From NCBI GenBank assembly GCA_904502105.1, contig CAJGDF010000012.1, positions 1 through 15,122 on the forward strand: 15,122 nucleotides of DNA, written 5' to 3'. Of the stretch, positions 1 to 7,130 are shown piece by piece. The number at the start of each line of letters is the position of its first letter. Position 1 is the first letter of the stretch. Below the pieces are notes generated by a model, which saw only the letters and a list, made by a program, of their open reading frames with translations, was not told the DNA's origin and did no database searches. Position numbers and translations under genes: made by a program. Source of the stretch: an uncultured Clostridia bacterium (GTDB lineage Bacteria; Bacillota; Clostridia; Oscillospirales; UBA644).

Positions 1-50
1 AACACGGCAAAATGATCTACGACTATATGCAGGCAAATTCTATGTATTAA
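1..50 (+). CDS. 3' end of an unidentified gene (partial)
   Basis: The frame beginning at base 3 is open from the window edge to a TAA at 48-50 and encodes a 15-residue C-terminus reading HGKMIYDYMQANSMY. The composition is protein-like, but the piece is too short to identify a family. It would end 13 bp before the convergent HAD phosphatase gene. No hairpin terminator is visible in that gap. A chance open frame at the window edge cannot be excluded. Confidence 0.4.
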   Translation, partial: HGKMIYDYMQANSMY

Positions 51-63
51 AATGTAAATAAAA

Positions 64-714
64 CTAAATATTTTCAAGTAAAGAGAGAAGCTCTGCGGTG
101 TTTTCGGCAAAGTTATTCTGCGAAAGGTCACTGTAAGCCTCTTTACTTCTGTAGCCCCACAGGACGGATACACATTTCATGCCGCCGTTCTGTGCGGTCT
201 TGAAATCTTCGGGAGAGTCGCCCACGAACACAGTTTCTTCGGGCGATACTCCCATTTTTTCTGCAATCATAAGGGCTGTTGTCGGATCGGGTTTAAGGGG
301 CATACCGTCCATTTTACCCATAACACAGTCAAACGGAATATCAGAAAAATAATGTGCGATTATCTTTTTTGTCTGTTCATCGGGCTTATTTGAAAGGACT
401 GAAATCTTTATGCCTTTTTCAACAAGAGAATGGAGTACGTCAGAAATTCCGCTGTAATATTCGGTGCGAACGGTAAGATTCTGAGAATAAGTCTGTCCGT
501 AAAGAGTATAGAGTTTTGAAACAGTATCTTCATCTGCATTTCCGCCGAGGCAGCGAATTACGAGGTTACGTGCACCGTTGCCTATAAAGGCTTTTAACTG
601 TACAGCCGAAACAGTCGGTCTGCCGAGCTGTTCAAGCGAAGAATTCATAGAGAAAAGAAGGTCGGGAACAGTATCAAGAAGAGTTCCGTCAAGATCAAAA
701 ATAACGGCTTTCAT
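64..714 (-). CDS. HAD-superfamily phosphatase, phosphoglycolate-phosphatase-like
   Basis: This 216-residue protein is a complete HAD subfamily IA hydrolase, a cytosolic Mg-dependent phosphatase. Motif I is DLDGTLLDT (nucleophile D7, acid/base D9). Motif II is in VLSNKP (S108). Motif III is the lysine of LKPDP (K141). Motif IV is FVGDSPED (D166, D170). The helical cap (C1) lies between motifs I and II, at about residues 16-90. The overall look is closest to Gph (phosphoglycolate phosphatase) and related PpaX-like enzymes, but HAD substrates cannot be read from sequence. The ATG at 714 is chosen because AAAGGA lies 7 nt upstream and the consensus promoter lies just beyond it. The same frame stays open to 819, but that extension would start upstream of the promoter and adds 35 unrelated residues. 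It is divergent from the glycoside-hydrolase-like/ASRT operon, which carries a second HAD enzyme. Confidence 0.9.
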   Translation of the reverse strand: MKAVIFDLDGTLLDTVPDLLFSMNSSLEQLGRPTVSAVQLKAFIGNGARNLVIRCLGGNADEDTVSKLYTLYGQTYSQNLTVRTEYYSGISDVLHSLVEKGIKISVLSNKPDEQTKKIIAHYFSDIPFDCVMGKMDGMPLKPDPTTALMIAEKMGVSPEETVFVGDSPEDFKTAQNGGMKCVSVLWGYRSKEAYSDLSQNNFAENTAELLSLLENI

Positions 715-766
715 GGGGTTTTCCTTTATTTTAACATATTTTGCCCGATATTCACAGGCCATAAAT

Positions 767-795
767 ATTATACTCCCAAAGGAGAAATTTGTCAA
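767..795 (-). promoter_or_regulatory. Consensus sigma-A promoter of the HAD phosphatase gene
   Basis: On the minus strand, TTGACA (795-790) is followed by a 17-nt spacer and TATAAT (772-767). Both hexamers are perfect and the spacing is optimal. Transcription would start near 760, giving a leader of about 45 nt before the ATG at 714. Confidence 0.9.
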
Positions 796-805
796 TGGTT
801 TCGTT

Positions 806-833
806 ATATGTAAAAGCATAAAACTTTACATAT
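806..833. repeat. Inverted repeat between divergent promoters, possible operator
   Basis: Perfect 9-bp arms ATATGTAAA (806-814) and TTTACATAT (825-833) are separated by 10 bp. The element lies 10 bp upstream of the -35 box of the minus-strand HAD promoter and 35 bp upstream of the -35 box of the plus-strand operon. That placement would suit a regulator acting on both. The arms are AT-rich, so a chance match is possible. Confidence 0.4.
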
Positions 834-868
834 CATAGTGAATAATTTATGACAAATACCTTATGATG

Positions 869-897
869 TTGAAAAGTCACAAATGAAATGATATACT
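869..897 (+). promoter_or_regulatory. Sigma-A promoter of the GH-like/ASRT/HAD operon
   Basis: TTGAAA (869-874), a 17-nt spacer, and TATACT (892-897). Each hexamer matches consensus at five of six positions. Transcription would begin at about 904, giving a leader of about 27 nt before the ATG at 931, which holds the AGGAGG ribosome binding site at 918-923. Confidence 0.8.
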
Positions 898-930
898 TTT
901 ATTATATAATTTTTGACAGGAGGGCAAGCC

Positions 931-3060
931 ATGAGGTATTTGAATACGGATCCGGAAAGAACATATCTTCGAGTAGATTCGTTTTATTCTCCCGATGCGG
1001 ATCTCGGTACCGATGCCGTTACGGTATGCGGCCTTAACGAAACAACGGCAGATCGTTTAAAAGACTGGGAAAAGCACGGATATACAACTCATTTTATGAC
1101 GAGCCTTTCATGGGGCAACTATACCGATTATTTAAACGGAAAATATGACGGAAAGAAGCACTGGGACGAGGTTCAGGCGACAGAGGACGGAACATATGTT
1201 CTGCACGGACTTTCATCCCCGTTTATGGTTCCGACGTTGGAATTTACGGATTATCTTGCCGAAAAGCTTACAAAAGTTGTTGACATGGGCGTCAAGGTAA
1301 TATTTCTCGAAGAGCCTGTTTTTTTCACAAAGAGCGGATACAGCAACGCTTTCAAGACAGAGTGGGAAATATATTACGGTTCGCCGTGGCAGGCACCGGG
1401 ATCCTCGGAGGATGCTCAGTTCAAGGCATCAAAACTCAAGGCATTTTTGCTTCGCCGATGCATTGTTAATATAAGCACTAGGCTAAAATATTATGCAAAA
1501 GTCAAATATAACTGTCAGGTAAAAATATATTCTGTATTAAACAGTTTTATAAATTACTCACAGAGAAACATCATTACCCCTGCCCGTGATCTTGCGGCAC
1601 GTCCGCAGATAGACGGTTTTGCGGTACAGGTACGCCCCGAAACGACTAAAATACCGAAAATATATAACGGTGAACGAAAAGAACGCGTATTTGAAACGGC
1701 ATATCTCGAATACGGCATCATGCAGGAGCTTGTTAAAAACACAGGCAAAGAAATGATCTTCATTCACAACCCGACAGAAGATAAGCCGACACAGAACTGG
1801 CAGGAAAACAAAAGCAATTACGAAAAGATACTTATTGCATCTCTTCTTCAGCCGCAGATATCGAAATTTGATATTTGCCAATCTCCCGAAAAAATATTCA
1901 AGAAAAAAGATCAGATCATCGGAGCAAAACCTGTTCCGAATTCATACAAGACGACCCTGCTCTCGGTTGCAAACACATTGAAGAAAATGAAAAAAACGGA
2001 GCAGACAGACGAAGACAAAGAAACGGCGATCGGCATATTTATGTCGGACACAGCAATGTTCCAACGAGAATATCCCGATGAAAGCGGCTACAGCTTTGCT
2101 TATGCGGAATCCATTGCGGAGTTTTCATGTTTTTACGGGCTGTGTCTGCCGCTTATGTTAAGAGGTCTTCCGATCAGGCCTATCATTCTCGAAAACCTCT
2201 TAAGCGGACACGGGTATCTTGACGATTACAAAATAGCTGTTCTGAGCTACGAATTTATGAAACCCCTGTCCCCTGCTTACCACTATGTTCTGTCCTCATG
2301 GGTCAGAAACGGCGGTATACTCATTTATGTAGGGGAAGACAACGATTCTTTCAACAAAACAAACGAGTGGTGGCAGGATTGCGGATGCACATTCAGTTCA
2401 CCGTCAGGTCATCTTTTTGATGTTCTCGGAATATCTTCAAAGATAAAATCGATGAGAAAGAAATCGTCCGGTCTTTCAAGATCACCGAACTCCGGTATTT
2501 TCGAAGTTGGTAAAGGTGTTGTTGCGGTGTTTGACACGAACCCCGCAAAATGCGCGCAGGACAAATCATTTTCTAAAATGCTCATTAAACTTGTCTCGTC
2601 TTCCGCGGAAAAATGCGGTGTTGAGATCGAACAAAAGGGCTATTTTATGTTAAACAGAGGTCCGTATAAAATCATTGCAACATTAAGCGAAGAGTTCAAT
2701 GAAAATCTCCCAATCAACGGTAATTTCATAGATATCTTAAGCGAAAATCTTGAGTATGAAACTTTTATCGTTGCAGAGCCGAACTCCTACCATTTTCTTT
2801 ACGACCTCGATGCAGCCGATCTAAAAAATACGGAGATCATCGCATGCAGTGCGCATACGGAGGAACTGATCTCCGACGAAAAAACATTCTCATTTTCGGC
2901 AAAATCACCGAGTGATATGACGTGCGTTTGCAGAGTATGGCTCAAAAACGATGCGGATGTTTTTGTAAACGGTGAGAAAAAGGTCTATACAAAAGAAAAG
3001 AACACGATTTTCTTCACTTTCCACGGTGGAGAAAACAAAATAGAAATTATTTATAAATAA
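931..3060 (+). CDS. Glycoside-hydrolase-like TIM-barrel protein, uncharacterised
   Basis: A 709-residue protein without signal peptide or membrane segment, so probably cytosolic. The start is the ATG at 931, with AGGAGG 7 nt upstream. A TTG at 913 is in frame but would place the ribosome binding site inside the coding region. Residues about 1-340 look like a (beta/alpha)8 barrel of the GH-A type: alternating strands and helices, aromatic-rich loops (WGNYTDY at 61-67), and a strand ending in FLEEP (E127/E128), a plausible catalytic acid position. Residues about 365-500 resemble the glutamine-amidotransferase-like (Rossmann) domain that follows the barrel in GH42 beta-galactosidases, for example WVRNGGILIYVGED at 457-470. 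Residues about 560-709 are beta-rich and probably form a sandwich. Family membership and substrate are not recognised; this is a fold-level call. It is the first gene of an operon with an ASRT homologue and a HAD phosphatase. Confidence 0.7.
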   Translation: MRYLNTDPERTYLRVDSFYSPDADLGTDAVTVCGLNETTADRLKDWEKHGYTTHFMTSLSWGNYTDYLNGKYDGKKHWDEVQATEDGTYVLHGLSSPFMVPTLEFTDYLAEKLTKVVDMGVKVIFLEEPVFFTKSGYSNAFKTEWEIYYGSPWQAPGSSEDAQFKASKLKAFLLRRCIVNISTRLKYYAKVKYNCQVKIYSVLNSFINYSQRNIITPARDLAARPQIDGFAVQVRPETTKIPKIYNGERKERVFETAYLEYGIMQELVKNTGKEMIFIHNPTEDKPTQNWQENKSNYEKILIASLLQPQISKFDICQSPEKIFKKKDQIIGAKPVPNSYKTTLLSVANTLKKMKKTEQTDEDKETAIGIFMSDTAMFQREYPDESGYSFAYAESIAEFSCFYGLCLPLMLRGLPIRPIILENLLSGHGYLDDYKIAVLSYEFMKPLSPAYHYVLSSWVRNGGILIYVGEDNDSFNKTNEWWQDCGCTFSSPSGHLFDVLGISSKIKSMRKKSSGLSRSPNSGIFEVGKGVVAVFDTNPAKCAQDKSFSKMLIKLVSSSAEKCGVEIEQKGYFMLNRGPYKIIATLSEEFNENLPINGNFIDILSENLEYETFIVAEPNSYHFLYDLDAADLKNTEIIACSAHTEELISDEKTFSFSAKSPSDMTCVCRVWLKNDADVFVNGEKKVYTKEKNTIFFTFHGGENKIEIIYK

Positions 3061-3080
3061 CATATCAGGAGGAATTTCAA

Positions 3081-3449
3081 ATGGCTGAATACGGCAAAAA
3101 AACATGGCTTATTCCCGACGGATATTATGATTCCCAGTTTGTAAAACAGGTATCTCACGATGCTGTTTGCGTTCTTAACACAACTGAAAAAGACGCAACG
3201 ATAAAAATGACCCTTTTCTTTGAAGACAGAGAAGAAATGGGCGGTTTTGAGGCCAAATGCGGTGCACGAAGAACACATCACATCCGTATGGATAAGATAA
3301 AAAGCATTGACGGAAAATCTGTTCCGACAGACACACCCTACGCTATTCTTGTTGAAAGCGATGTGCCTGTAGTTGTTCAGTATTCAAGACTCGATACCGC
3401 ACAGGAAGCCCTCGCGCTTATGACCACTATTGCCTATGCTGTTGAATAA
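3081..3449 (+). CDS. ASRT-family (sensory rhodopsin transducer-like) small protein
   Basis: A 122-residue soluble, beta-rich protein that aligns over its whole length with the Anabaena sensory rhodopsin transducer family (Pfam PF07100) as I recall it. Matching blocks are W9 with PDG (12-14), QFVKQVSHDAVCVLN (19-33), FFEDRE (46-51), ARRTHHIR (62-69), PVVVQYSRLDT (96-106) and TTIAYA (115-120). In Anabaena the tetrameric beta-sandwich protein couples to a membrane rhodopsin. Most relatives occur in bacteria without rhodopsins and have been proposed to bind small molecules, possibly sugars. No rhodopsin is encoded here. The gene starts 20 nt after the GH-like gene with AGGAGG (3067-3072) 8 nt before ATG, and overlaps the following HAD gene by 14 nt. 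This suggests co-translation and a role tied to the carbohydrate-like function of its neighbours. The ligand is unknown. Confidence 0.9.
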   Translation: MAEYGKKTWLIPDGYYDSQFVKQVSHDAVCVLNTTEKDATIKMTLFFEDREEMGGFEAKCGARRTHHIRMDKIKSIDGKSVPTDTPYAILVESDVPVVVQYSRLDTAQEALALMTTIAYAVE

Positions 3450-4101
3450 TAAAGAGATAAATCTCGCCATTTTCGATATGGACGGACTTCTGCTCGACTC
3501 AGAGAAGATCAACCGTGAAAAATGGATCGAGACCGCAAAAATGCTCGGTTATGAAATGACATACGAGCAATGGTTCGGGCTTTTGGGAACGAATGCAGAA
3601 TCGGAAAAGCAATATCTTTACGGCATTTACGGCAAGGACTGCCCTGCCGAGGAATTTCGTTCGATAAGAATGAAGCTTATCGGAGAATATGCTGAAGAAC
3701 ACGGCATTCCCGTAAAAAGAGGCGCAAAAGAGCTTTTGGAATATTTCAAAGAAAACGATATTCCGTGCGTTGTTGCGACATCATCTGTAAGAGAAAGAGC
3801 CGAAAAATTTCTCAAAAGAGCGGAACTGCTTTGCTATTTTGAATCTTTGACCTGCGGAGACGAGGTAAAACTCGGAAAACCTGACCCGGAGCTTTTTGAA
3901 ACGGCAGCAAGGAAGGCAAATGTCAAACCCGAAAACTGCGTTGTTTTCGAAGACTCGGAAAACGGCATCATCGCGGCAGACAGAGCAGGTATGACCCCGG
4001 TATGTATTCCGGACCTTCAGCCGCCGACAGAAACAGTAAAAAAACTTGCTGTAATCGCAAACTCTCTTGACAGTTTCATAGAACTCACGGTAAAAAACTG
4101 A
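3436..4101 (+). CDS. HAD-IA hydrolase, beta-phosphoglucomutase-like
   Basis: A 221-residue HAD subfamily IA enzyme with all core motifs: FDMDGLLLDS (nucleophile D14, acid/base D16), VVATSS (T115), the lysine of LGKPDP (K148), and FEDSENG (E172, D173). The helical cap lies at about residues 22-95. The FEDSENGI box and the D-x-D-G-LLLDS start are typical of the beta-phosphoglucomutase-like group, which includes sugar-phosphate phosphatases and true hexose-phosphate mutases. Phosphatase or mutase activity cannot be decided from this. The ATG at 3436 lies inside the 3' end of the ASRT gene (14-nt overlap) and has no clear ribosome binding site, so translational coupling is likely. An in-frame TTG at 3430 is an alternative start. 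The neighbours suggest a phosphosugar substrate (inference). Confidence 0.88.
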   Translation: MLLNNKEINLAIFDMDGLLLDSEKINREKWIETAKMLGYEMTYEQWFGLLGTNAESEKQYLYGIYGKDCPAEEFRSIRMKLIGEYAEEHGIPVKRGAKELLEYFKENDIPCVVATSSVRERAEKFLKRAELLCYFESLTCGDEVKLGKPDPELFETAARKANVKPENCVVFEDSENGIIAADRAGMTPVCIPDLQPPTETVKKLAVIANSLDSFIELTVKN

Positions 4102-4119
4102 ATGATATAATTTTTTACC
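4089..4119 (+). terminator. Weak AT-rich hairpin at the end of the HAD gene
   Basis: Perfect 9-bp arms GGTAAAAAA (4089-4097) and TTTTTTACC (4111-4119) flank a 13-nt loop that includes the stop codon (4099-4101). Only two G-C pairs hold the stem and no further U-run follows it. It may attenuate the ASRT operon, but it is a poor intrinsic terminator. Confidence 0.3.
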
Positions 4120-4154
4120 ATTTTACGGAACTTTGACAACTATTTTACAGTCTA

Positions 4155-4186
4155 ACAAATACAGGTGATAATTCACCTGTATTTGT
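4155..4186. repeat. 14-bp perfect palindrome upstream of the ABC operon (operator or terminator stem)
   Basis: Arms 4155-4168 and 4173-4186 are perfectly complementary around a TAAT loop, with the core CAGGTGA/TCACCTG. The stem is long enough for a terminator of the upstream operon, but the sequence after it (TCATAATAAC) has no U-tract. It overlaps the best candidate promoter of the ABC operon, so a repressor operator is at least as likely. Confidence 0.65.
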
Positions 4187-4192
4187 CATAAT
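4165..4192 (+). promoter_or_regulatory. Candidate promoter of the ABC operon (extended -10)
   Basis: TGTCATAAT at 4184-4192 is an extended -10 element (five of six in the hexamer plus TGn). GTGATA at 4165-4170 is a weak -35 with a 16-nt spacer. The palindrome covers the -35 and the spacer. A perfect TTGACA also occurs at 4133-4138 but has no convincing -10 at the right distance. Transcription from the extended -10 would begin near 4199. Confidence 0.35.
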
Positions 4193-4223
4193 AACACACA
4201 CAAACGAAAGGGGGCTGGAGGCA

Positions 4224-4958
4224 ATTCAACCCGTAATTAAAATTGAAAATCTGAAGAAAATATACCGTCTCGGAACAGAATCCGTAACGGCACTCGGCGG
4301 CGTTTCGTTGGAAATAAACAAAGGCGAGATATGTTTTCTTGTCGGCACATCGGGTTCGGGTAAATCTACGCTTCTTAATATGATGGCGGGTTTAGAAAAA
4401 CCAACCTCGGGAACTGTTATACTGAACGGAACACACATTGAAAAAATGAGCGAGAGAAAGTTGGCTTTATTCAGGCAGAAAAATCTCGGATTTGTTTTTC
4501 AGTCATACAATCTGCTGCCAACAATGACCGCACAGGAAAACGTTGCAATGCCGCTGATGTTCAGCGGAAAGAAGCAGTCTGTAAGAGAAAAGAAAGCAAA
4601 ACAAATGCTTTTATCCGTAGGACTGGGAGGAAGACTCAAGCATAAGCCGACGCAAATGAGCGGCGGTCAGCAGCAGAGAGTTGCAATAGCAAGAGCTTTT
4701 GTTTCAGACCCACCGATAATTCTGGCGGACGAACCTACAGGTAACCTCGACTCATCAACAACTATCGAAGTTATGAACATGATAGTTGAAATGGTGAGAA
4801 AAAACAACCAGACACTTATCGTTGTAACTCACGAGCCCGAACTTGCCGTTTACGGAGATAAAGTTATCCATATAAAAGACGGACATATCGAGCGAATGGA
4901 AATCAACGAAAATCCCATAAGAAAAATGGAAATTGAAAAACGCGAAGAACAACAGTAA
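4224..4958 (+). CDS. ABC transporter ATPase, LolD/MacB type, with non-canonical start
   Basis: A 244-residue nucleotide-binding subunit if started at ATT 4224. Motifs in order: A-loop Y14, Walker A GTSGSGKST (41-49), Q-loop Q93 in FVFQSYNLLP, signature MSGGQ (145-149), Walker B IILADE (165-170, catalytic E170), D-loop NLD (174-176), and switch H203 in VVTHE. This is the MacB/LolD/YknY class that powers type VII ABC mechanotransmission rather than import. The conserved N-terminal strand (VIKIENLKKIY) is encoded upstream of the first in-frame TTG (4308). Between the upstream in-frame TGA (near 4135) and 4308 there is no ATG, GTG or TTG. ATT at 4224 sits 9 nt after AAAGGGGG (4207-4214). CTG at 4215 directly abuts that purine run, so it is less likely. 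The charged C-terminal tail (about residues 220-244) is rich in Lys and Glu. It is followed 24 nt later by the CARDB-repeat gene. Confidence 0.85.
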   Translation: MQPVIKIENLKKIYRLGTESVTALGGVSLEINKGEICFLVGTSGSGKSTLLNMMAGLEKPTSGTVILNGTHIEKMSERKLALFRQKNLGFVFQSYNLLPTMTAQENVAMPLMFSGKKQSVREKKAKQMLLSVGLGGRLKHKPTQMSGGQQQRVAIARAFVSDPPIILADEPTGNLDSSTTIEVMNMIVEMVRKNNQTLIVVTHEPELAVYGDKVIHIKDGHIERMEINENPIRKMEIEKREEQQ

Positions 4959-4982
4959 GCACAGATAGGAGCAAACAGAAAA

Positions 4983-7130
4983 ATGAAAAAAATACTGACG
5001 ATCATTATGACGGTCTGCCTTTGCGTTTCGTGCGCGATCGGATCGTTCGCTGAATCGGAAATAACGATACCCGAATTTACAGACCCTTCACTGCAAATAA
5101 CACAGTCTGTTATCCCGACCGTTAAAGCGGGACAAAGCGGACTTATAGCCTTCGAGCTTGAAAACACAAGCTTCAGCTACGCAGCGGAAATATCCGTAAC
5201 TGTAACATCTGATTCCTCGGATGTTAAAATAGCACCTCAAAACAGCATAATCTCAGTAGGCGCCCTTTCGATGTACGGCAAGGCTCCTATAGCAATTCCC
5301 GTTGAAACATCACCAAATGCAAACGGCCAGTACACTATCGGTGTGAAGGTCTCATGTGTTTCAAACAAAGATTTCTTCACTCAGCAGACATACAGCTTTT
5401 CCGGAAGCATTTCTGTTGTTGTAACACGCGGAGAAGCAGTGATGCAGCCTGTTATAAAGAATATGAGATTTGATTCAACAGAATATGTTGCAGGTCAATC
5501 CCCTGTTCTTTCATTTACTGTTGAAAACCCCAACAGCTTTGCTATATACTCCGTAAATGCAACTCTTTCGGGATTTGTTGACGGTGCAGTTGATGCTGTA
5601 GATCCGGACCAGTATTTTTACATAGACCGCCTCGGCGCAAAAGAAGAAAAGACTTTTACCGTTAAAATGAAAACAAGCGAGAATATCGCGCCTCAGATAT
5701 ATAATTTTGCACTTAAGCTTACAGCAAACGACGATTTCGGTTCCGAATACGCAGCAGAAAAAAGCGCATATTTCACCGCAGTTGAAAAAGGTGCAGATGA
5801 ATTCACCGCACAGTCTCCGAGAATAATAATTGACTCATATAAGCTGTCCCCCTCTTCCGCACAGCCCGGTGATACCGTTACTCTCAAAATAAATCTTCTT
5901 AATCTCGGTGTTCTTGACGCGAAAGATCTCAAGGTTTCGCTCGGAGGATACGATGCGGAAGCAATCACTCTCAGAGAAGTAACATCCGAAAAAGAAGTCG
6001 GATCGGTTGAGGTAAAGGATACCGTTACCGTTGAATATTCAATGACCCTTTCTTCTGTTTTTCCGCAGGATCAGAATGTTCCCCTCACTGTTTTTCTTGC
6101 ATACGGAGATCTTACAGGAAAGAATTACGTTGATCAGAGCATTATAAACATCATCAGCAACACCCCCGAGGAAAAACCCGAGGACGATAAACCTCAGTTT
6201 GAAGTTCCTGTATACAAGGTTCCAAAGGTTATCATTGAAAGCTTTGAAACAGACTCCGAATTTATCGGTGCGGGAACAGAATTCAACCTCTCATTCAACC
6301 TTAAAAACACAAGCGAAGATCTTGATGTTGAAAACATCCGCATAACCCTCGTTGATTCCGGCGCAAATGCAGGAATATTCACTCCCGTAAACTCCGGCTA
6401 TTCTTTCTTTATGAATGAGATCGAAAAGCTCGGCGAGCATACTCTCTCCATCCCCCTCTTTGCAAAGGTCTCAACCGAATCAGGCATATACGCGCTCAAC
6501 TTCCAGATAGAATACGAATATTACGTTAAAACAGGCGAAAAGACAGGTGAATACAGATCGAACTCTCTTGTTGAGACGATTTCGCTGAAGGTCGTTCAGC
6601 CGATAAACATCGAAGTTTCAAACTTCTACAGCGATTACTACACCTACGCAAACGGACAGAGCTACATTTCTTTCAGTTACAATAACAAGAGCCGTTCAAA
6701 CCTCTATTTTATGAACATTGACATTGAAGGTAATGCCACTATGGCAGACGGTAAACTTGAAATGGGTTCAATACCCTCCGGTTACAGCGATTATATTGAC
6801 TTTGCGATCAATATCGGCGAAGAACTCGGTGAACAGGAATTTGCGATAGTGTTCAACTTCAAAGACAGCCTCAATCAGGAATCAAGCATCAGATATCCGT
6901 TTACAATGATTGTTGAAGAGATGCCTGTTTACGAAGAACCTGTCTACAACGAAGAAGATTTTTATATGCCCGAATATGAAGAACCAGTTGAAGAAGAAAC
7001 CGGCATTTCAACAATGACCTGGATAATCATCGCGGCTGCCGGTGCGGTAGTGATCGCTGTTGTTATTGTAATCATTGTTGTTGCCGTTAAAAAGAAAAAA
7101 GCAAAGGAAGAGGAAGATGAGAATATTTGA
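4983..7130 (+). CDS. Secreted, membrane-anchored CARDB-like repeat protein of the ABC operon
   Basis: A 715-residue extracytoplasmic protein. Residues 1-23 form a signal peptide (KK, hydrophobic core, SFA before E24, a signal peptidase I type site). The body holds about five related beta-sandwich repeats beginning near residues 40, 157, 280, 413 and 540. Each opens with a pattern like 'V-I-x-[SN]-[FY]-x(6-9)-G-[QT]-x-[FVL]-x-[IL]-x-[FV]-x-[LN]-x-N', as in CARDB/NEW3 adhesion-like Ig domains (COG1361-like). Residues about 645-676 are an acidic linker rich in Glu, Pro and Tyr. Residues 680-702 form one transmembrane helix, followed by a KKKK-rich cytoplasmic tail. A TAGGAG lies 11 nt before the ATG. 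The gene lies between the ATPase and permease, where a membrane-fusion protein is often found, and overlaps the permease gene by 14 nt. It probably works with the transporter outside the membrane, but its partner or cargo is unknown. Confidence 0.82.
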   Translation: MKKILTIIMTVCLCVSCAIGSFAESEITIPEFTDPSLQITQSVIPTVKAGQSGLIAFELENTSFSYAAEISVTVTSDSSDVKIAPQNSIISVGALSMYGKAPIAIPVETSPNANGQYTIGVKVSCVSNKDFFTQQTYSFSGSISVVVTRGEAVMQPVIKNMRFDSTEYVAGQSPVLSFTVENPNSFAIYSVNATLSGFVDGAVDAVDPDQYFYIDRLGAKEEKTFTVKMKTSENIAPQIYNFALKLTANDDFGSEYAAEKSAYFTAVEKGADEFTAQSPRIIIDSYKLSPSSAQPGDTVTLKINLLNLGVLDAKDLKVSLGGYDAEAITLREVTSEKEVGSVEVKDTVTVEYSMTLSSVFPQDQNVPLTVFLAYGDLTGKNYVDQSIINIISNTPEEKPEDDKPQFEVPVYKVPKVIIESFETDSEFIGAGTEFNLSFNLKNTSEDLDVENIRITLVDSGANAGIFTPVNSGYSFFMNEIEKLGEHTLSIPLFAKVSTESGIYALNFQIEYEYYVKTGEKTGEYRSNSLVETISLKVVQPINIEVSNFYSDYYTYANGQSYISFSYNNKSRSNLYFMNIDIEGNATMADGKLEMGSIPSGYSDYIDFAINIGEELGEQEFAIVFNFKDSLNQESSIRYPFTMIVEEMPVYEEPVYNEEDFYMPEYEEPVEEETGISTMTWIIIAAAGAVVIAVVIVIIVVAVKKKKAKEEEDENI

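Noticed and set aside
715..819. N-terminal extension of the minus-strand HAD protein to a start at 819
   Set aside because: The consensus promoter (767-795) lies inside it, the added 35 residues do not belong to the HAD fold, and ATG 714 has a good ribosome binding site.
913..930. TTG start at 913 for the GH-like protein
   Set aside because: The AGGAGG ribosome binding site (918-923) would then be inside the coding region; ATG 931 has correct spacing.
4308..4310. TTG 4308 as the true start of the ABC ATPase
   Set aside because: It would remove 28 residues including the conserved first strand and the A-loop tyrosine, and no ribosome binding site precedes it.
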